DNA of 64,000 nt. It comes from Pseudomonadota bacterium. Lineage in GTDB: Bacteria; Pseudomonadota; Alphaproteobacteria; Rhodobacterales; Rhodobacteraceae. A program made the translations under genes and the position numbers. The DNA is taken from contig JBCAYL010000001.1 of the NCBI GenBank assembly GCA_038533575.1, positions 1,454,226 through 1,518,225 on the forward strand, in the 5' to 3' direction. The stretch's first letter is position 1, and every line of letters starts with the position of its first letter. Shown here piece by piece: positions 1 through 9,770 of this stretch. The notes beneath the pieces were generated by a model that saw only the letters and a program-made list of their open reading frames with translations, was not told the DNA's origin and searched no databases.

Positions 1-63
1 CTCTCCCCCCTGGGTGCCGCCGCCTATCTTCCCAACAGTCCAGATGTTTGATGTGCGTGCCCG

Positions 64-2475
64 TCAGAATGGCACGTCGTTGGCCGCGTCCGCGCTCGTG
101 ACAAACTTGGCCACCACCTTTTTTGACCCGGCCTTGTCGAATTCGATCTCGAGCTTGTCGCCCTCGATCTCCATCACCTCGCCATAGCCGAACTTCTGGT
201 GGAAAACGCGGTCGCCGACCGTGAAGGCGGAGGTGGCCGTCATGTCGATGACCATGTTCCGGCTTTCCTGCGGTTGGCTCATGCCGCGCCGCTGGCTGCG
301 GGCCTGGAGCCGTTTCCAACCGGGGGAATTGTAGACGTCCGCGCGGCTGGCGCGATCATGAAGGTCCGACTGTGCCGTGGCCTGCAGCACGGGCGAGGCC
401 TGCCCCATCATGGAGCCCCCCATGCCATAGCCGGATTGATGCAGGGCCGACGACGTCGTGAGAACGTCGACATGCTCCTCCGGCAGCTCGTCGATAAACC
501 GCGAGGGCATGGCCGATTGCCATTGGCCGAAAATGCGACGGTTGCCCGCAAAGGATATCGTGCAGACCTCCTCGGCCCGCGTGATGCCCACGTAGGCGAG
601 GCGTCTCTCCTCCTCGAGCCCCTTGATCCCGTTCTCGTCCATCGACCGCTGCGACGGGAAGAGCCCGTCCTCCCAGCCCGGCAGGAACACCATCGAGAAT
701 TCGAGGCCCTTGGCCGCGTGCAAGGTCATGATGGAGACCTTCTCACCGCCATCGTCCTGTTCGTTGTCCATGACGAGCGAGACGTGCTCGAGGAAGCCCT
801 GCAAGTTCTCGAAATTCTCCAGCGCTTTCACGAGCTCCTTCAGGTTCTCCAGTCGCCCGGGCGCCTCGGGTGTCTTTTCGTTCTGCCAATGGGCGGTGTA
901 GCCGCTCTCATCGAGGATCATCTGCGCGAGTTCGACATGGGTGTCTTCCTCGTCGCGGACCTGCCGGTTCCAGCGGTCGAGGCCTTCCACGAGGTCCCGG
1001 AGGTTGGATCCGCCCTTGCCCTTGATCTGGCCTGCCTGCACGGCGAGCCGCGCCCCTTCGAAGAGCGAGACCCCGTTCGACCGCGCCATGACCTGGATCG
1101 TCTGGACCGCCTTGTCGCCCAGGCCGCGCTTGGGGGTGTTCACGATCCGCTCGAAGGCCAGATCGTCGTCGAGCGAGACGGCCAGGCGGAAATAGGCCAT
1201 GGCGTCCCGGATCTCCATGCGCTCGTAAAAGCGCGGCCCGCCGATGACGCGGTAGGGCAGCCCAATTGTCAGGAAGCGGTCTTCGAAGGCGCGCATCTGA
1301 TGCGAGGCGCGGACGAGGATAGCCATCTTGTCCAGTCCGAAGGGATGCATGCCGCGCGTGCCCTTCTGGGCGGCCTCGATTTCCTCGCCGATCCAGCGCG
1401 CCTCTTCCTCGCCGTCCCAGTGCCCGATGAGACGGACTTTCTCGCCCTCCTCGAGCTCGGTGTAGAGCGTCTTGCCCAGCCGGCTCTCATTGGCGTCGAT
1501 GACGCCAGAGGCCGCGCCGAGGATGTGGGGCGTGGAGCGGTAATTCTGCTCGAGCCGGATCACCTTCGCGCCCGGAAAATCCTTCTCGAAGCGCAGGATG
1601 TTGCCCACCTCAGCGCCGCGCCAGCCGTAGATCGACTGGTCGTCATCGCCCACGCAGCAGATGTTGCGGTGCGATTGCGCGAGGAGGCGCAGCCACATGT
1701 ACTGCGCGACGTTGGTGTCCTGGTATTCGTCCACGAGGATGTAGCGGAACCAGCGCTGGTATTGCTCGAGGATATCCGAGTGATTTTGGAAGATCGTGAC
1801 GCAGTGCAGCAGCAGATCGCCGAAATCAGTAGCGTTGAGCTCCTTCAGGCGCGCTTGGTATTGCGCGTAGATCTCCGGGCCCCGGTGGTTGAAGGCCGAC
1901 GCCTCCGAGGCGGGCACCTTATCCGGCGTCCAGGCGCGGTTTTTCCAGCTGTCGATGATCCCGGAGAGCATGCGGGGTGGCCACCGCTTCTCGTCGATCT
2001 CGTTGGCCACGATCAGTTGCTTGAGCAGGCGGAGCTGATCATCGGTGTCGAGGATCGTGAAGTTCGATTTGAGCCCGACAAGCTCCGCATGGCGACGCAG
2101 GAGCTGGACCGAGATGGAGTGGAACGTCCCCATCCAGCGCATGCCGGCATCCTCGCGCCGCAGGAGGCTCGCCACGCGCGACTTCATCTCTCGCGCGGCC
2201 TTGTTGGTGAACGTCACGGCGAGGATCTCGTTCTCCCGTGCCGTGCCGGTGTGGAGAAGATGCGCGATGCGCGTCGTCAGGGCCTTCGTCTTCCCCGTGC
2301 CTGCGCCCGCGAGCATCAAGACGGGGCCATCGAGCGCCTCAACCGCCTCGCGTTGCGCATCATTGAGCCCATCCATGTAGGGGCCGACACCGCCGCTCTG
2401 GGCTGCAACGGCGCGCTGCGAAAGGCTAGGCTTCGCAGCCTCCTCGAAGGCGTCGAAATCGTCATAACTGCTCAT
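64..2475 (-). CDS. ATP-dependent DNA helicase PcrA/UvrD family
   Basis: Superfamily 1A 3'-5' DNA helicase of about 803 residues, expected to act in nucleotide excision repair and removal of protein roadblocks. Visible motifs: Walker A AGAGTGKT at about residues 56-63, Walker B DEYQDT at about 249-254, then VGDDDQSIYGWRGA and LEQNYRS. The C-terminus (VGDRVFHQKFGYGEV onward, last 50 residues) is the Tudor-like domain that in PcrA/UvrD contacts RNA polymerase. The open frame runs 30 codons further upstream, but the start MSSYDDFDAF at 2475 is preferred because the upstream extension is arginine/alanine-rich and unlike the family. It is divergent from the dehydrogenase gene at 2564, with 88 bp between the starts. 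Family assignment is firm; the choice between the names pcrA and uvrD is not. Confidence 0.95.
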   Translation of the reverse strand: MSSYDDFDAFEEAAKPSLSQRAVAAQSGGVGPYMDGLNDAQREAVEALDGPVLMLAGAGTGKTKALTTRIAHLLHTGTARENEILAVTFTNKAAREMKSRVASLLRREDAGMRWMGTFHSISVQLLRRHAELVGLKSNFTILDTDDQLRLLKQLIVANEIDEKRWPPRMLSGIIDSWKNRAWTPDKVPASEASAFNHRGPEIYAQYQARLKELNATDFGDLLLHCVTIFQNHSDILEQYQRWFRYILVDEYQDTNVAQYMWLRLLAQSHRNICCVGDDDQSIYGWRGAEVGNILRFEKDFPGAKVIRLEQNYRSTPHILGAASGVIDANESRLGKTLYTELEEGEKVRLIGHWDGEEEARWIGEEIEAAQKGTRGMHPFGLDKMAILVRASHQMRAFEDRFLTIGLPYRVIGGPRFYERMEIRDAMAYFRLAVSLDDDLAFERIVNTPKRGLGDKAVQTIQVMARSNGVSLFEGARLAVQAGQIKGKGGSNLRDLVEGLDRWNRQVRDEEDTHVELAQMILDESGYTAHWQNEKTPEAPGRLENLKELVKALENFENLQGFLEHVSLVMDNEQDDGGEKVSIMTLHAAKGLEFSMVFLPGWEDGLFPSQRSMDENGIKGLEEERRLAYVGITRAEEVCTISFAGNRRIFGQWQSAMPSRFIDELPEEHVDVLTTSSALHQSGYGMGGSMMGQASPVLQATAQSDLHDRASRADVYNSPGWKRLQARSQRRGMSQPQESRNMVIDMTATSAFTVGDRVFHQKFGYGEVMEIEGDKLEIEFDKAGSKKVVAKFVTSADAANDVPF

Positions 2476-2563
2476 GGGCGAGAATGTAGCGTGCGCGGCC
2501 TCAAAGGGGAAGTTCGCAGATTGTTCGCTTGCGCGCGGCCGAGCAGCGCAGGAGGGTGCGGCC

Positions 2564-3703
2564 ATGGACCTCGATCTCTCCTACCCCGCCGTCGACGATC
2601 TCAAGCGCCGCGCCAAGCGCCGCCTTCCGCATTTCGCCTACGAATATCTGGACAGCGGCACGGGACGGGAGCTGCAGGTGCAGCGCAACAGGGACGCGCT
2701 CGACGCGGTGCATTTTCTGCCGGACGTCCTCGTGGGAAACGTCGACCCTGACTGGACCACCCCCTTCATGGGAACAGATTATGCGCGGCCCTTCGGGATC
2801 GCGCCAGTGGGCATGAGCGGGATGATCTGGCCCGGCGCGGAACGGCTGCTCGCGCAGGGGGCGGCGCAGCACACCCTGCCCTACTGCCTGAGCACGGTGG
2901 CCACCAAGGTGCCTGAAGATGTGGGCCAGCACGCGGGAGACATGGGCTGGTTCCAGCTATATTGCCCCGAGAACGAGGAGATCCGCCGCGACATGCTGCG
3001 CCGTGCGAAGAACGCGGGCTTCTCCAAACTCGTCTTCACCCTCGATGTCCCCGATGACAGCCGGCGGGAGCGGCAGCGGCGCGCGAACCTGTCGCTGCCT
3101 CCCAAGATCACGCCGCGCTTTGTCTGGGAGCTCGTCACACATCCCGGCTGGTCGCTTGGCACGCTCCGGGAAGGCGTGCCGCGGATCGCGCTGGCCGAAA
3201 GCTACCTTGAGAAGCACGATCCCCGCTCCTCCCTCGATCATGCCGGTCACCTCATTCGCGGCAAGCCGGACTGGGACACGCTCAAATGGGTGCGCGATGT
3301 CTGGGAGGGAGACCTGATCATGAAGGGCGTGCTCGACCCCGCCCTCGCCGAGCGGCTCATGGAAGAAGGCGCCGATGCGATCTGGGTGTCGAACCACGGC
3401 GGCCGCCAGTTCGAGCCCGGGCCTGCGGCCATTGAGCAGCTCCCGCTGATCCGGGCGGCTCTGCCGGACGCCCCGCTCATCTATGATTCAGGCGTCACGA
3501 CCGGGGCCGATGTCATGCGCGCGCTGGCGCTCGGCGCGGACTTCGTGATGCTCGGTCGGGCATGGCACTACGCGGTCGCGGCCTTCGGCGCAGCGGGCAT
3601 CGACCACCTCGTCCACATCCTGACCGACGACATGAAGCTCTCGATGGCTCAGATCGGTGCTCACTCCTTGAGCGATCTGCCGCGCAGATTGGTGCGCAAC
3701 TAG
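2564..3703 (+). CDS. FMN-dependent alpha-hydroxyacid dehydrogenase (LldD-like)
   Basis: Flavoprotein of the L-lactate dehydrogenase / glycolate oxidase family, 379 residues, oxidising an L-2-hydroxyacid to the 2-oxoacid. The active-site signature SNHGGRQ lies at residues 276-282 (base His278), followed by the phosphate-binding stretch GADFVMLGRAW near the C-terminus. The N-terminal AYEYLDSGTGREL segment is also typical. The start at 2564 is chosen because GGAGG precedes it by 8 bases, while the frame continues upstream without a ribosome site. Substrate is uncertain: L-lactate is the commonest assignment for roseobacter homologues, but other hydroxyacids are possible. Pyruvate carboxylase follows on the same strand, so lactate to pyruvate to oxaloacetate is a tempting but unproven link. 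Confidence 0.9.
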   Translation: MDLDLSYPAVDDLKRRAKRRLPHFAYEYLDSGTGRELQVQRNRDALDAVHFLPDVLVGNVDPDWTTPFMGTDYARPFGIAPVGMSGMIWPGAERLLAQGAAQHTLPYCLSTVATKVPEDVGQHAGDMGWFQLYCPENEEIRRDMLRRAKNAGFSKLVFTLDVPDDSRRERQRRANLSLPPKITPRFVWELVTHPGWSLGTLREGVPRIALAESYLEKHDPRSSLDHAGHLIRGKPDWDTLKWVRDVWEGDLIMKGVLDPALAERLMEEGADAIWVSNHGGRQFEPGPAAIEQLPLIRAALPDAPLIYDSGVTTGADVMRALALGADFVMLGRAWHYAVAAFGAAGIDHLVHILTDDMKLSMAQIGAHSLSDLPRRLVRN

Positions 3704-3814
3704 CTTCTTGTCCGAAACGGCAATTTCCGGCCCCCGCCTCCCCATTTCCACTGATTGCCGGAGGGTCTAAAACCACATAACCACGCGCTACCACTCTCAA
3801 GCGGGGACATCTCC

Positions 3815-6800
3815 TTGGCCGAATTCCAGAAAATCCTCATCGCCAACCGCGGCGAGATCGCCATCCGCGTCATGCGCGCGGCCAACGAGCTCGGAAAGAA
3901 GACGGTGGCCGTCTTCGCCGAGGAGGACAAGCTGGGCCTCCACCGCTTCAAGGCGGACGAAGCCTACCGGATCGGTGAGGGGCTGGGGCCGGTGCAGGCC
4001 TATCTCTCCATCGAAGAGATCATTCGCGTGGCCAAGATGTGCGGCGCGGATGCGATCCATCCCGGCTACGGCCTCCTGTCGGAGAACCCCGATTTCGTGG
4101 ATGCCTGCACGGAGGCAGGGATCACGTTCATCGGCCCGAAGGCCGAGACCATGCGCGCCCTGGGCGACAAGGCCAGTGCGCGGCGCGTGGCCATCGAGGC
4201 CGGCGTCCCTGTCATCCCGGCCACCGACGTGCTCGGCGACGACATGAAAGCCATCAAGAAAGAGGCCAAGGAGATCGGTTATCCGCTGATGCTCAAGGCC
4301 TCCTGGGGCGGCGGCGGGCGCGGCATGCGGCCCATCATGTCTGAAGACGAGCTCGAGGAAAAAGTGCTCGAGGGCCGTCGCGAGGCCGAGGCCGCCTTTG
4401 GCAACGGCGAGGGCTATCTGGAAAAGATGATCCTCAAGGCGCGCCACGTGGAGGTGCAGATCCTCGGCGACAAGAACGGCGAGATCTACCACCTTTACGA
4501 GCGGGACTGCTCCGTCCAGCGCCGCAACCAGAAGGTCGTGGAGCGCGCCCCGGCCCCCTACCTCTCGCCGGCTCAACGCGAGGAAATCTGCGCGCTCGGC
4601 CGCAAGATCTGCGAGCACGTGAACTACGAATGCGCGGGCACGGTCGAGTTCCTGATGGATATGGCCACGGGCAAATTCTACTTCATCGAGGTCAACCCGC
4701 GCGTCCAGGTGGAGCACACCGTCACCGAGGAGGTGACCGGCATAGACATCGTCCAGGCCCAGATCAAGATCGCGGAGGGCAAGAGCCTCATTGAAGCGAC
4801 CGGCATCGCCAGCCAGTACGACGTCCAGCTCTCCGGCCATGCCATCCAGTGCCGCGTGACCACGGAAGACCCGCTCAACAACTTTATCCCCGACTATGGC
4901 CGCATCACCGCCTATCGCGGGGCGACGGGCATGGGCATCCGCCTCGACGGGGGTACGGCCTATTCGGGCGCCGTCATCACGCGCTACTACGACTCGCTGC
5001 TGGAAAAAGTCACCGCCTGGGCCCCTACGCCCGAAGCGGCCATCGCGCGGATGGATCGCGCGCTGCGCGAGTTCCGCATCAGGGGCGTGAGCACCAACAT
5101 CGCCTTCGTCGAGAACCTGCTCAAGCACCCGACATTTCTCAACTACGAGTACCACACGAAGTTCATCGACGAGACGCCGGAGCTCTTCTCGTTCAAGAAG
5201 CGCCGCGACCGCGCCACGAAGATCCTCACTTACATCGCCGACATCTCCGTCAACGGTCACCCGGAGACGCTGGACCGCCCAAAACCACGGGCCGATGTGA
5301 AGGACCCGCGCCCCCCGGCGCCCAAGACCGAGGCGCCCACGCCCGGGACACGCAACATCCTCGAGGAATTCGGGCCACAAGCCGTCGCCGACTGGATGAA
5401 GGAGCAAAAGCAGCTTCTCATCACCGACACGACTATGCGCGACGGGCACCAGTCTCTCCTCGCCACGCGCATGCGGTCCATTGACATGATCCGGGTGGCA
5501 CCCACCTACGCGGCCAACATGCCCGGCCTCTTCAGCCTCGAATGCTGGGGCGGCGCGACGTTCGACGTCGCTTACCGCTTTCTCCAGGAATGCCCGTGGC
5601 AGCGGCTCCGCGATATCCGCGCGCGGGTGCCCAACATCATGACGCAGATGCTGCTGCGCGGGGCGAACGGCGTGGGCTACACGAACTATCCCGACAACGT
5701 CGTGCAGTTCTTCGTGAAACAGGCCGCCGAGACGGGGATCGACGTCTTCCGCGTTTTCGACTCGCTCAATTGGGTCGAGAACATGCGCGTGGCCATGGAT
5801 GCCGTGATCGCAAATGAAAAGGTCTGCGAAGGCACCGTTTGCTACACCGGCGACATCCTCAATCCCGAGCGCTCGAAATACGATGTGAAATACTACGTCG
5901 CCATGGCCAAGGAGCTCGAGAAGGCGGGCGCCCATGTGCTGGGCCTCAAGGACATGGCAGGCCTTCTGAAGCCCGCCGCCGCCCGCGTCCTCATCAAGGC
6001 CCTGAAGGACGAGGTCGGCCTGCCGATCCATTTCCACACCCATGACACGGCCGGGATCGCGACGGCGACCATCCTCGCCGCGGCCGAAGCCGGCGTCGAC
6101 GCAGTGGACGCGGCCATGGACAGCTTCTCCGGAAACACGTCCCAGGCGACGCTCGGCACAGTCGTGGAAGCCCTGCAGGGCGATGAGCGCGACACCGGCC
6201 TCTCCATCGCAGCCATCCGCGACATCTCCAATTACTTCGAGACCGTGCGGGGCCACTACGCGGCCTTCGAAAGCGGCCTGCAGGCACCCGCGTCGGAAGT
6301 CTACCTCCACGAGATGCCCGGCGGACAATTCACCAACCTCAAGGCGCAGGCCCGTTCGCTCGGTCTCGAGGAGCGCTGGCACGAGGTCGCGCAGACCTAT
6401 GCTGACGTGAACCAGATGTTTGGCGACATCGTGAAGGTGACCCCCTCCTCCAAGGTCGTGGGGGACATGGCGCTGATGATGGTCTCCCAAGGCCTCACCC
6501 GCGCCGATGTGGAGGGGGACATCGACGTCGCATTCCCTGATTCCGTCATCGACATGATGCGCGGAAATCTGGGGCAGCCGCCCGGCGGTTGGCCGAAAGC
6601 CATCCAGAAAAAAGCGCTCAAGGGCGAGAAAGGCTCCACAAAGCGGCCCGGGGCAGAGCTCGCACCGGTGGATCTCGATGCTGTCCGGGCGGACGTCTCA
6701 AAGCAGATGGAAGGCAAGGTCGTCGATGACGAGGACCTTAACGGCTACCTGATGTATCCGAAGGTGTTCCTCGATTACATGGGCCGTCACCGGACCTACG

Positions 6801-7255
6801 GGCCCGTTCGGACGCTACCCACGAAGACCTTCTTCTACGGCATGCAGCCCGGCGAGGAGATCACCGCCGAGATCGACCCCGGCAAGACCCTCGAGATCCG
6901 CATGCAGGCCATGGGCGAGACAAACGAGGACGGGGAGGCGAAGGTCTTCTTCGAGCTCAACGGCCAGCCTCGCGTGATCCGGGTCCCGAACCGCGCGGTG
7001 CAGGCGACAAAGGTGAGCCGTCCCAAGGCCGACCCCACCAACGCAAACCACATCGGGGCCCCCATGCCGGGCGTTGTCGCGAGCGTGGCGGCGCACGCGG
7101 GCGCGAAGGTGAAAGAAGGCGATCTCCTCCTCACGATCGAGGCGATGAAGATGGAGACCGGCATCCACGCCGACCGAGACGGCGTCGTGGCAGCGGTCCA
7201 CATCACGCCCGGCGCCCAGATCGACGCGAAGGACCTTCTCGTCGAACTGGAGTGA
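3815..7255 (+). CDS. pyc: Pyruvate carboxylase
   Basis: Biotin-dependent anaplerotic enzyme converting pyruvate, bicarbonate and ATP to oxaloacetate; 1146 residues, full length for the single-chain form. Domain order: biotin carboxylase (starts FQKILIANRGEIA, ATP-grasp region to about 450), carboxyltransferase beginning near residue 535 (TDTTMRDGHQSLLATRMR), an allosteric linker, and a C-terminal biotinyl domain with EAMKME (biotinylated lysine about residue 1112). No ATG is available at the conserved N-terminus. A TTG at 3815 gives MAEFQKILIANRGE, matching family N-termini; another TTG at 3755 would add 20 unconserved residues. A hairpin shared with the convergent curlin gene lies downstream. 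Confidence 0.96.
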   Translation: MAEFQKILIANRGEIAIRVMRAANELGKKTVAVFAEEDKLGLHRFKADEAYRIGEGLGPVQAYLSIEEIIRVAKMCGADAIHPGYGLLSENPDFVDACTEAGITFIGPKAETMRALGDKASARRVAIEAGVPVIPATDVLGDDMKAIKKEAKEIGYPLMLKASWGGGGRGMRPIMSEDELEEKVLEGRREAEAAFGNGEGYLEKMILKARHVEVQILGDKNGEIYHLYERDCSVQRRNQKVVERAPAPYLSPAQREEICALGRKICEHVNYECAGTVEFLMDMATGKFYFIEVNPRVQVEHTVTEEVTGIDIVQAQIKIAEGKSLIEATGIASQYDVQLSGHAIQCRVTTEDPLNNFIPDYGRITAYRGATGMGIRLDGGTAYSGAVITRYYDSLLEKVTAWAPTPEAAIARMDRALREFRIRGVSTNIAFVENLLKHPTFLNYEYHTKFIDETPELFSFKKRRDRATKILTYIADISVNGHPETLDRPKPRADVKDPRPPAPKTEAPTPGTRNILEEFGPQAVADWMKEQKQLLITDTTMRDGHQSLLATRMRSIDMIRVAPTYAANMPGLFSLECWGGATFDVAYRFLQECPWQRLRDIRARVPNIMTQMLLRGANGVGYTNYPDNVVQFFVKQAAETGIDVFRVFDSLNWVENMRVAMDAVIANEKVCEGTVCYTGDILNPERSKYDVKYYVAMAKELEKAGAHVLGLKDMAGLLKPAAARVLIKALKDEVGLPIHFHTHDTAGIATATILAAAEAGVDAVDAAMDSFSGNTSQATLGTVVEALQGDERDTGLSIAAIRDISNYFETVRGHYAAFESGLQAPASEVYLHEMPGGQFTNLKAQARSLGLEERWHEVAQTYADVNQMFGDIVKVTPSSKVVGDMALMMVSQGLTRADVEGDIDVAFPDSVIDMMRGNLGQPPGGWPKAIQKKALKGEKGSTKRPGAELAPVDLDAVRADVSKQMEGKVVDDEDLNGYLMYPKVFLDYMGRHRTYGPVRTLPTKTFFYGMQPGEEITAEIDPGKTLEIRMQAMGETNEDGEAKVFFELNGQPRVIRVPNRAVQATKVSRPKADPTNANHIGAPMPGVVASVAAHAGAKVKEGDLLLTIEAMKMETGIHADRDGVVAAVHITPGAQIDAKDLLVELE

Positions 7256-7289
7256 GCGAGCCCGAAGGGCGCGCGTTCTCAAAATGAAA

Positions 7290-7320
7290 ACGCCCGGCCA
7301 GGGATGTCCTGGCCGGGCGT
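7290..7320. terminator. Shared hairpin terminator between pyc and curlin gene
   Basis: A perfect 13-bp inverted repeat (arms 7290-7302 and 7308-7320, loop 7303-7307) sits between two convergent genes. On the minus strand the stem is followed by TTTTCATTTT, a good intrinsic terminator for the curlin gene. On the plus strand only a weak T stretch follows, so termination of pyc here is possible but less certain. Confidence 0.8.
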
Positions 7321-7343
7321 CTAAGTCTTTGGACTTCAGAGGC

Positions 7344-8909
7344 TTACTGGCTGATGCCTGCGGTGTTGCCGCCGCCGATCTGCGTGAGCGCGGCCATGTT
7401 TGACGCCCCCATCTGCACGATGCCGAACGAGTTTCCGTCTCCACCCGACACGCTCGCCATGATCGTGTTGGATGCGCCATTCTGCAGCGTCGCGAAGGCG
7501 TTCGAGCTCGAGAACACGTCAATATCGGCGGAGTTGCTCGAGCCGATCTGATCGAAGACGCCAGCCGTGAGGCCGAGCGACGCTGCCGTACCAAAGAGCG
7601 AACCGGCGTTGTTGTTGTCGCCAATGATCTCCAGGTCAAACGAGTTGTCGCCGCCGCCAGACTGGGTGAGCGTCGCCTCGTTGAAGCTGCCGGTCACGTC
7701 GAAGTCGGCCAGGTTGCGATCCGCCGCAAAGCCCGTGTTGTCCTGGCTAATGCTTAGGAGGTTGAAGTCGGACGTCGCCGAAAGCGTGACATCGGCAGTG
7801 TTGGTCCCGGTTTGCGACACGCCGAGCTGGTTGGAAGATCCTGCGATGTCGGAGATGTTGGCAAAGTTCGCATCGCCGACTTGGGACACGGCCACTTCGT
7901 TGAAATCGCCCGTGACCGTGATCGTGCCGACAGAGTTGCCGTTGCCTTCCTGGTAGAACCCGGTCTCGTTGGAATTACCCGTGATCATAGCATCGACGAT
8001 GTTGCCGGACCCGATCTGATCGATCGCATCGTTGGTGACCAGGCTGACATTTGCCGCGGGGCCACCCGCCGAAAATGCGCCGTTGCCGTTGCCACGACCG
8101 TCCTGAACCATGGTGGCTGTGTTGCCTGAAGCGCCACCCCGTGAGTCTTGGAAGACGCGCTCTACGATGTTGTTGAGCCCGCTGAGTTGGGAAACGGTCG
8201 CCGTGTTGGCGTCGCCGAGCTGCTCCACGAGGCGGATCTCGTTCTTGTAGCCGCGCTGCGTGAGTGTCGCCGTGTTGCCGGAACCGTTCTGAATGACACC
8301 GCCATTGAGGTAGCGGTCCACCTGGTAGGCGCCGCCGGTATAGCCGTCATTACCGATCACGAGATAGTCGTCCCGCGCGTTCGTCTCAAAGCGGCCGCGA
8401 CGCTCCTGGTCGATGGTGATCGCGTTGGCTGCACCGCCCCCGTGGGTCTGGTCGACATTCGTGACAAGGTTGCCCTGGATGGCGCGATTGTTCGACACCG
8501 GGAAGGGATCGTCATCGGATGCGCCCTGCGTGATGGTCAGTGTGTTGGTCGCACCGCCCGCCGTCGCACCGGCCGATTGGGAGATCTGGTTGACGTTGTT
8601 GCCCTTGGATGTCTGCGTGATGGTCGCGGAGTTGTTGGCGCCGACCTGATTGAAGCCAGTGCCGTTGGGGCCGTCAGCGATGCTGTTGAGATCGCCGGAT
8701 TGAGTGAACTCCAGCGTGTTGTTGGTCCCGTTCTGATCGATGGCCAGCCCAGCGGAATCCGCACCGGCATCGTTAAGCTCGCCCGATTGCGTGATGAGCG
8801 CGGAGTTTCCGGTGCCCATCTGATCGAGATACGCTTCGTTGGTGTCAGCCCCGGCGCCGCTCGCCATCAAGGCGAGAACAGCGGCGCTTCCGAGAAAGTG
8901 CTTGGTCAT
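7344..8909 (-). CDS. Curlin-repeat (CsgA/CsgB-like) secreted amyloid protein
   Basis: 521-residue secreted protein with an N-terminal signal peptide (MTKHFLGSAAVLALMASGAG, cleaved near residue 21). The rest is built of more than twenty irregular Gln/Asn/Gly-rich units of roughly 20-25 residues with the curlin pattern NxAxIxQxGxxN (for example DQMGTGNSALITQSGELN and TQIGGGNTAGISQ at the C-terminus). Such repeats form stacked beta-strands in curli fibres used for biofilm and surface attachment. It is three to four times longer than Escherichia CsgA. AGGAG precedes the start by about 8 bases. No csgG/E/F export genes are in the window, so the secretion partner must lie elsewhere. Family firm; fibre formation is inferred. 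Confidence 0.88.
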   Translation of the reverse strand: MTKHFLGSAAVLALMASGAGADTNEAYLDQMGTGNSALITQSGELNDAGADSAGLAIDQNGTNNTLEFTQSGDLNSIADGPNGTGFNQVGANNSATITQTSKGNNVNQISQSAGATAGGATNTLTITQGASDDDPFPVSNNRAIQGNLVTNVDQTHGGGAANAITIDQERRGRFETNARDDYLVIGNDGYTGGAYQVDRYLNGGVIQNGSGNTATLTQRGYKNEIRLVEQLGDANTATVSQLSGLNNIVERVFQDSRGGASGNTATMVQDGRGNGNGAFSAGGPAANVSLVTNDAIDQIGSGNIVDAMITGNSNETGFYQEGNGNSVGTITVTGDFNEVAVSQVGDANFANISDIAGSSNQLGVSQTGTNTADVTLSATSDFNLLSISQDNTGFAADRNLADFDVTGSFNEATLTQSGGGDNSFDLEIIGDNNNAGSLFGTAASLGLTAGVFDQIGSSNSADIDVFSSSNAFATLQNGASNTIMASVSGGDGNSFGIVQMGASNMAALTQIGGGNTAGISQ

Positions 8910-9494
8910 TAAATCGTCTCCTGGTTGGGGAGCGAAGCAACATGCAACACGCTCCCAAAACGAAGCCGCCGGTTAAAGCGGCCCTACACGAGCGGCCCGG
9001 CGCGACCGGGATGCCCAATTCAAGTGTCCGCAAGCGGCGTCGGATGCCCGCGGCGCGGAGGAATCAAATGAAAGTCTTTCTCATGCGGAGCTGTCGTCAC
9101 GTATGTCTGCCGCGCGTGGGACACCCATCCCGCTTCGCAGCAATCCCCGGCCAATAAGAACTCACTTCCAGTACCCTTCAGTGCCTGAAAGTCGTCACAA
9201 ATGCGCCGCAAATGCAAATCGCTATTGTGGAAAAAGCGAGAGACTAAACCTCAGGTTGTTTCACCGCGCGCCTCTACTGCATCACTCAACCCAGGGGCGA
9301 AGGACGGCGAAACAATACCTCTGCCCTACAGGAATTGGCAGCAGCCACCACGCTTCCACCCGCCCCTTGCCCGGCGCACATGGGAGACGCCGCGCTCTGT
9401 GTTCTCAAGCAACGGTCGGAAAAATGCAGCGCGGGCCGCGAAAGCCCCTTGCAGGTCTGCGACGGGCCGAGTAGGCAACGCCCACCCAATGGAC
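8910..9494. other. 585-bp intergenic region upstream of the curlin gene and tRNA-Gly
   Basis: No convincing conserved gene. Several open frames cross it but lack family resemblance or codon bias. The only frame with a clear ribosome site is a 29-codon ORF at 9068-9157 on the plus strand, preceded by GGAGGA five bases upstream and starting MKVFLMRSCRHVC. The region should contain the promoter of the curlin gene (minus) and that of tRNA-Gly (plus). I see no riboswitch or clear operator. Confidence 0.4.
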
Positions 9495-9569
9495 GCGGGC
9501 GTAGCTCAGGGGTAGAGCATTACCTTGCCAAGGTAAGGGTCGTGAGTTCGAATCTCATCGCCCGCTCCA
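9495..9569 (+). tRNA. tRNA-Gly (GCC anticodon)
   Basis: Complete cloverleaf: acceptor GCGGGCG pairs with CGCCCGC, D-arm GCTC/GAGC, anticodon stem TTACC/GGTAA around loop TTGCCAA with anticodon GCC at 9527-9529, T-arm GTGAG/CTCAT with TTCGAAT loop, discriminator T and an encoded CCA end. It decodes GGC/GGU glycine codons. Confidence 0.97.
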
Positions 9570-9678
9570 AACACCACCACAGATTTGGCAGCCGACCGGA
9601 CGGCACGTCTTGCGAGGTGCCCCGCATCAGCCGTCGCCTAAACGCTTCTCACATGTCTCACCCCGGCGACCAGTGGCA

Positions 9679-9693
9679 GAAGCGTGACGCTTC
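9679..9693. repeat. 15-bp palindrome upstream of hisB
   Basis: GAAGCGT and ACGCTTC are perfect inverted arms around a single G, about 78 bp upstream of the hisB start. It could be an operator or a short RNA hairpin in the leader; no regulator is identified, and the assignment is only positional. Confidence 0.3.
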
Positions 9694-9770
9694 CTTCGCC
9701 TGTCAATGACAGAGGCTGGCCCCTCCCCGCAGCCTTTGCCATAGAGCGCAGGACGTCAGGAGAGAGCGCC

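Noticed and set aside
199-2751. 850-codon plus-strand open frame opposite pcrA
   Set aside because: Antisense shadow of the helicase gene; no family motifs and biased composition typical of GC-rich mirror frames.
3797-6490. 897-codon minus-strand open frame opposite pyc
   Set aside because: Mirror frame of pyruvate carboxylase, His/Asp/Val-rich without domains.
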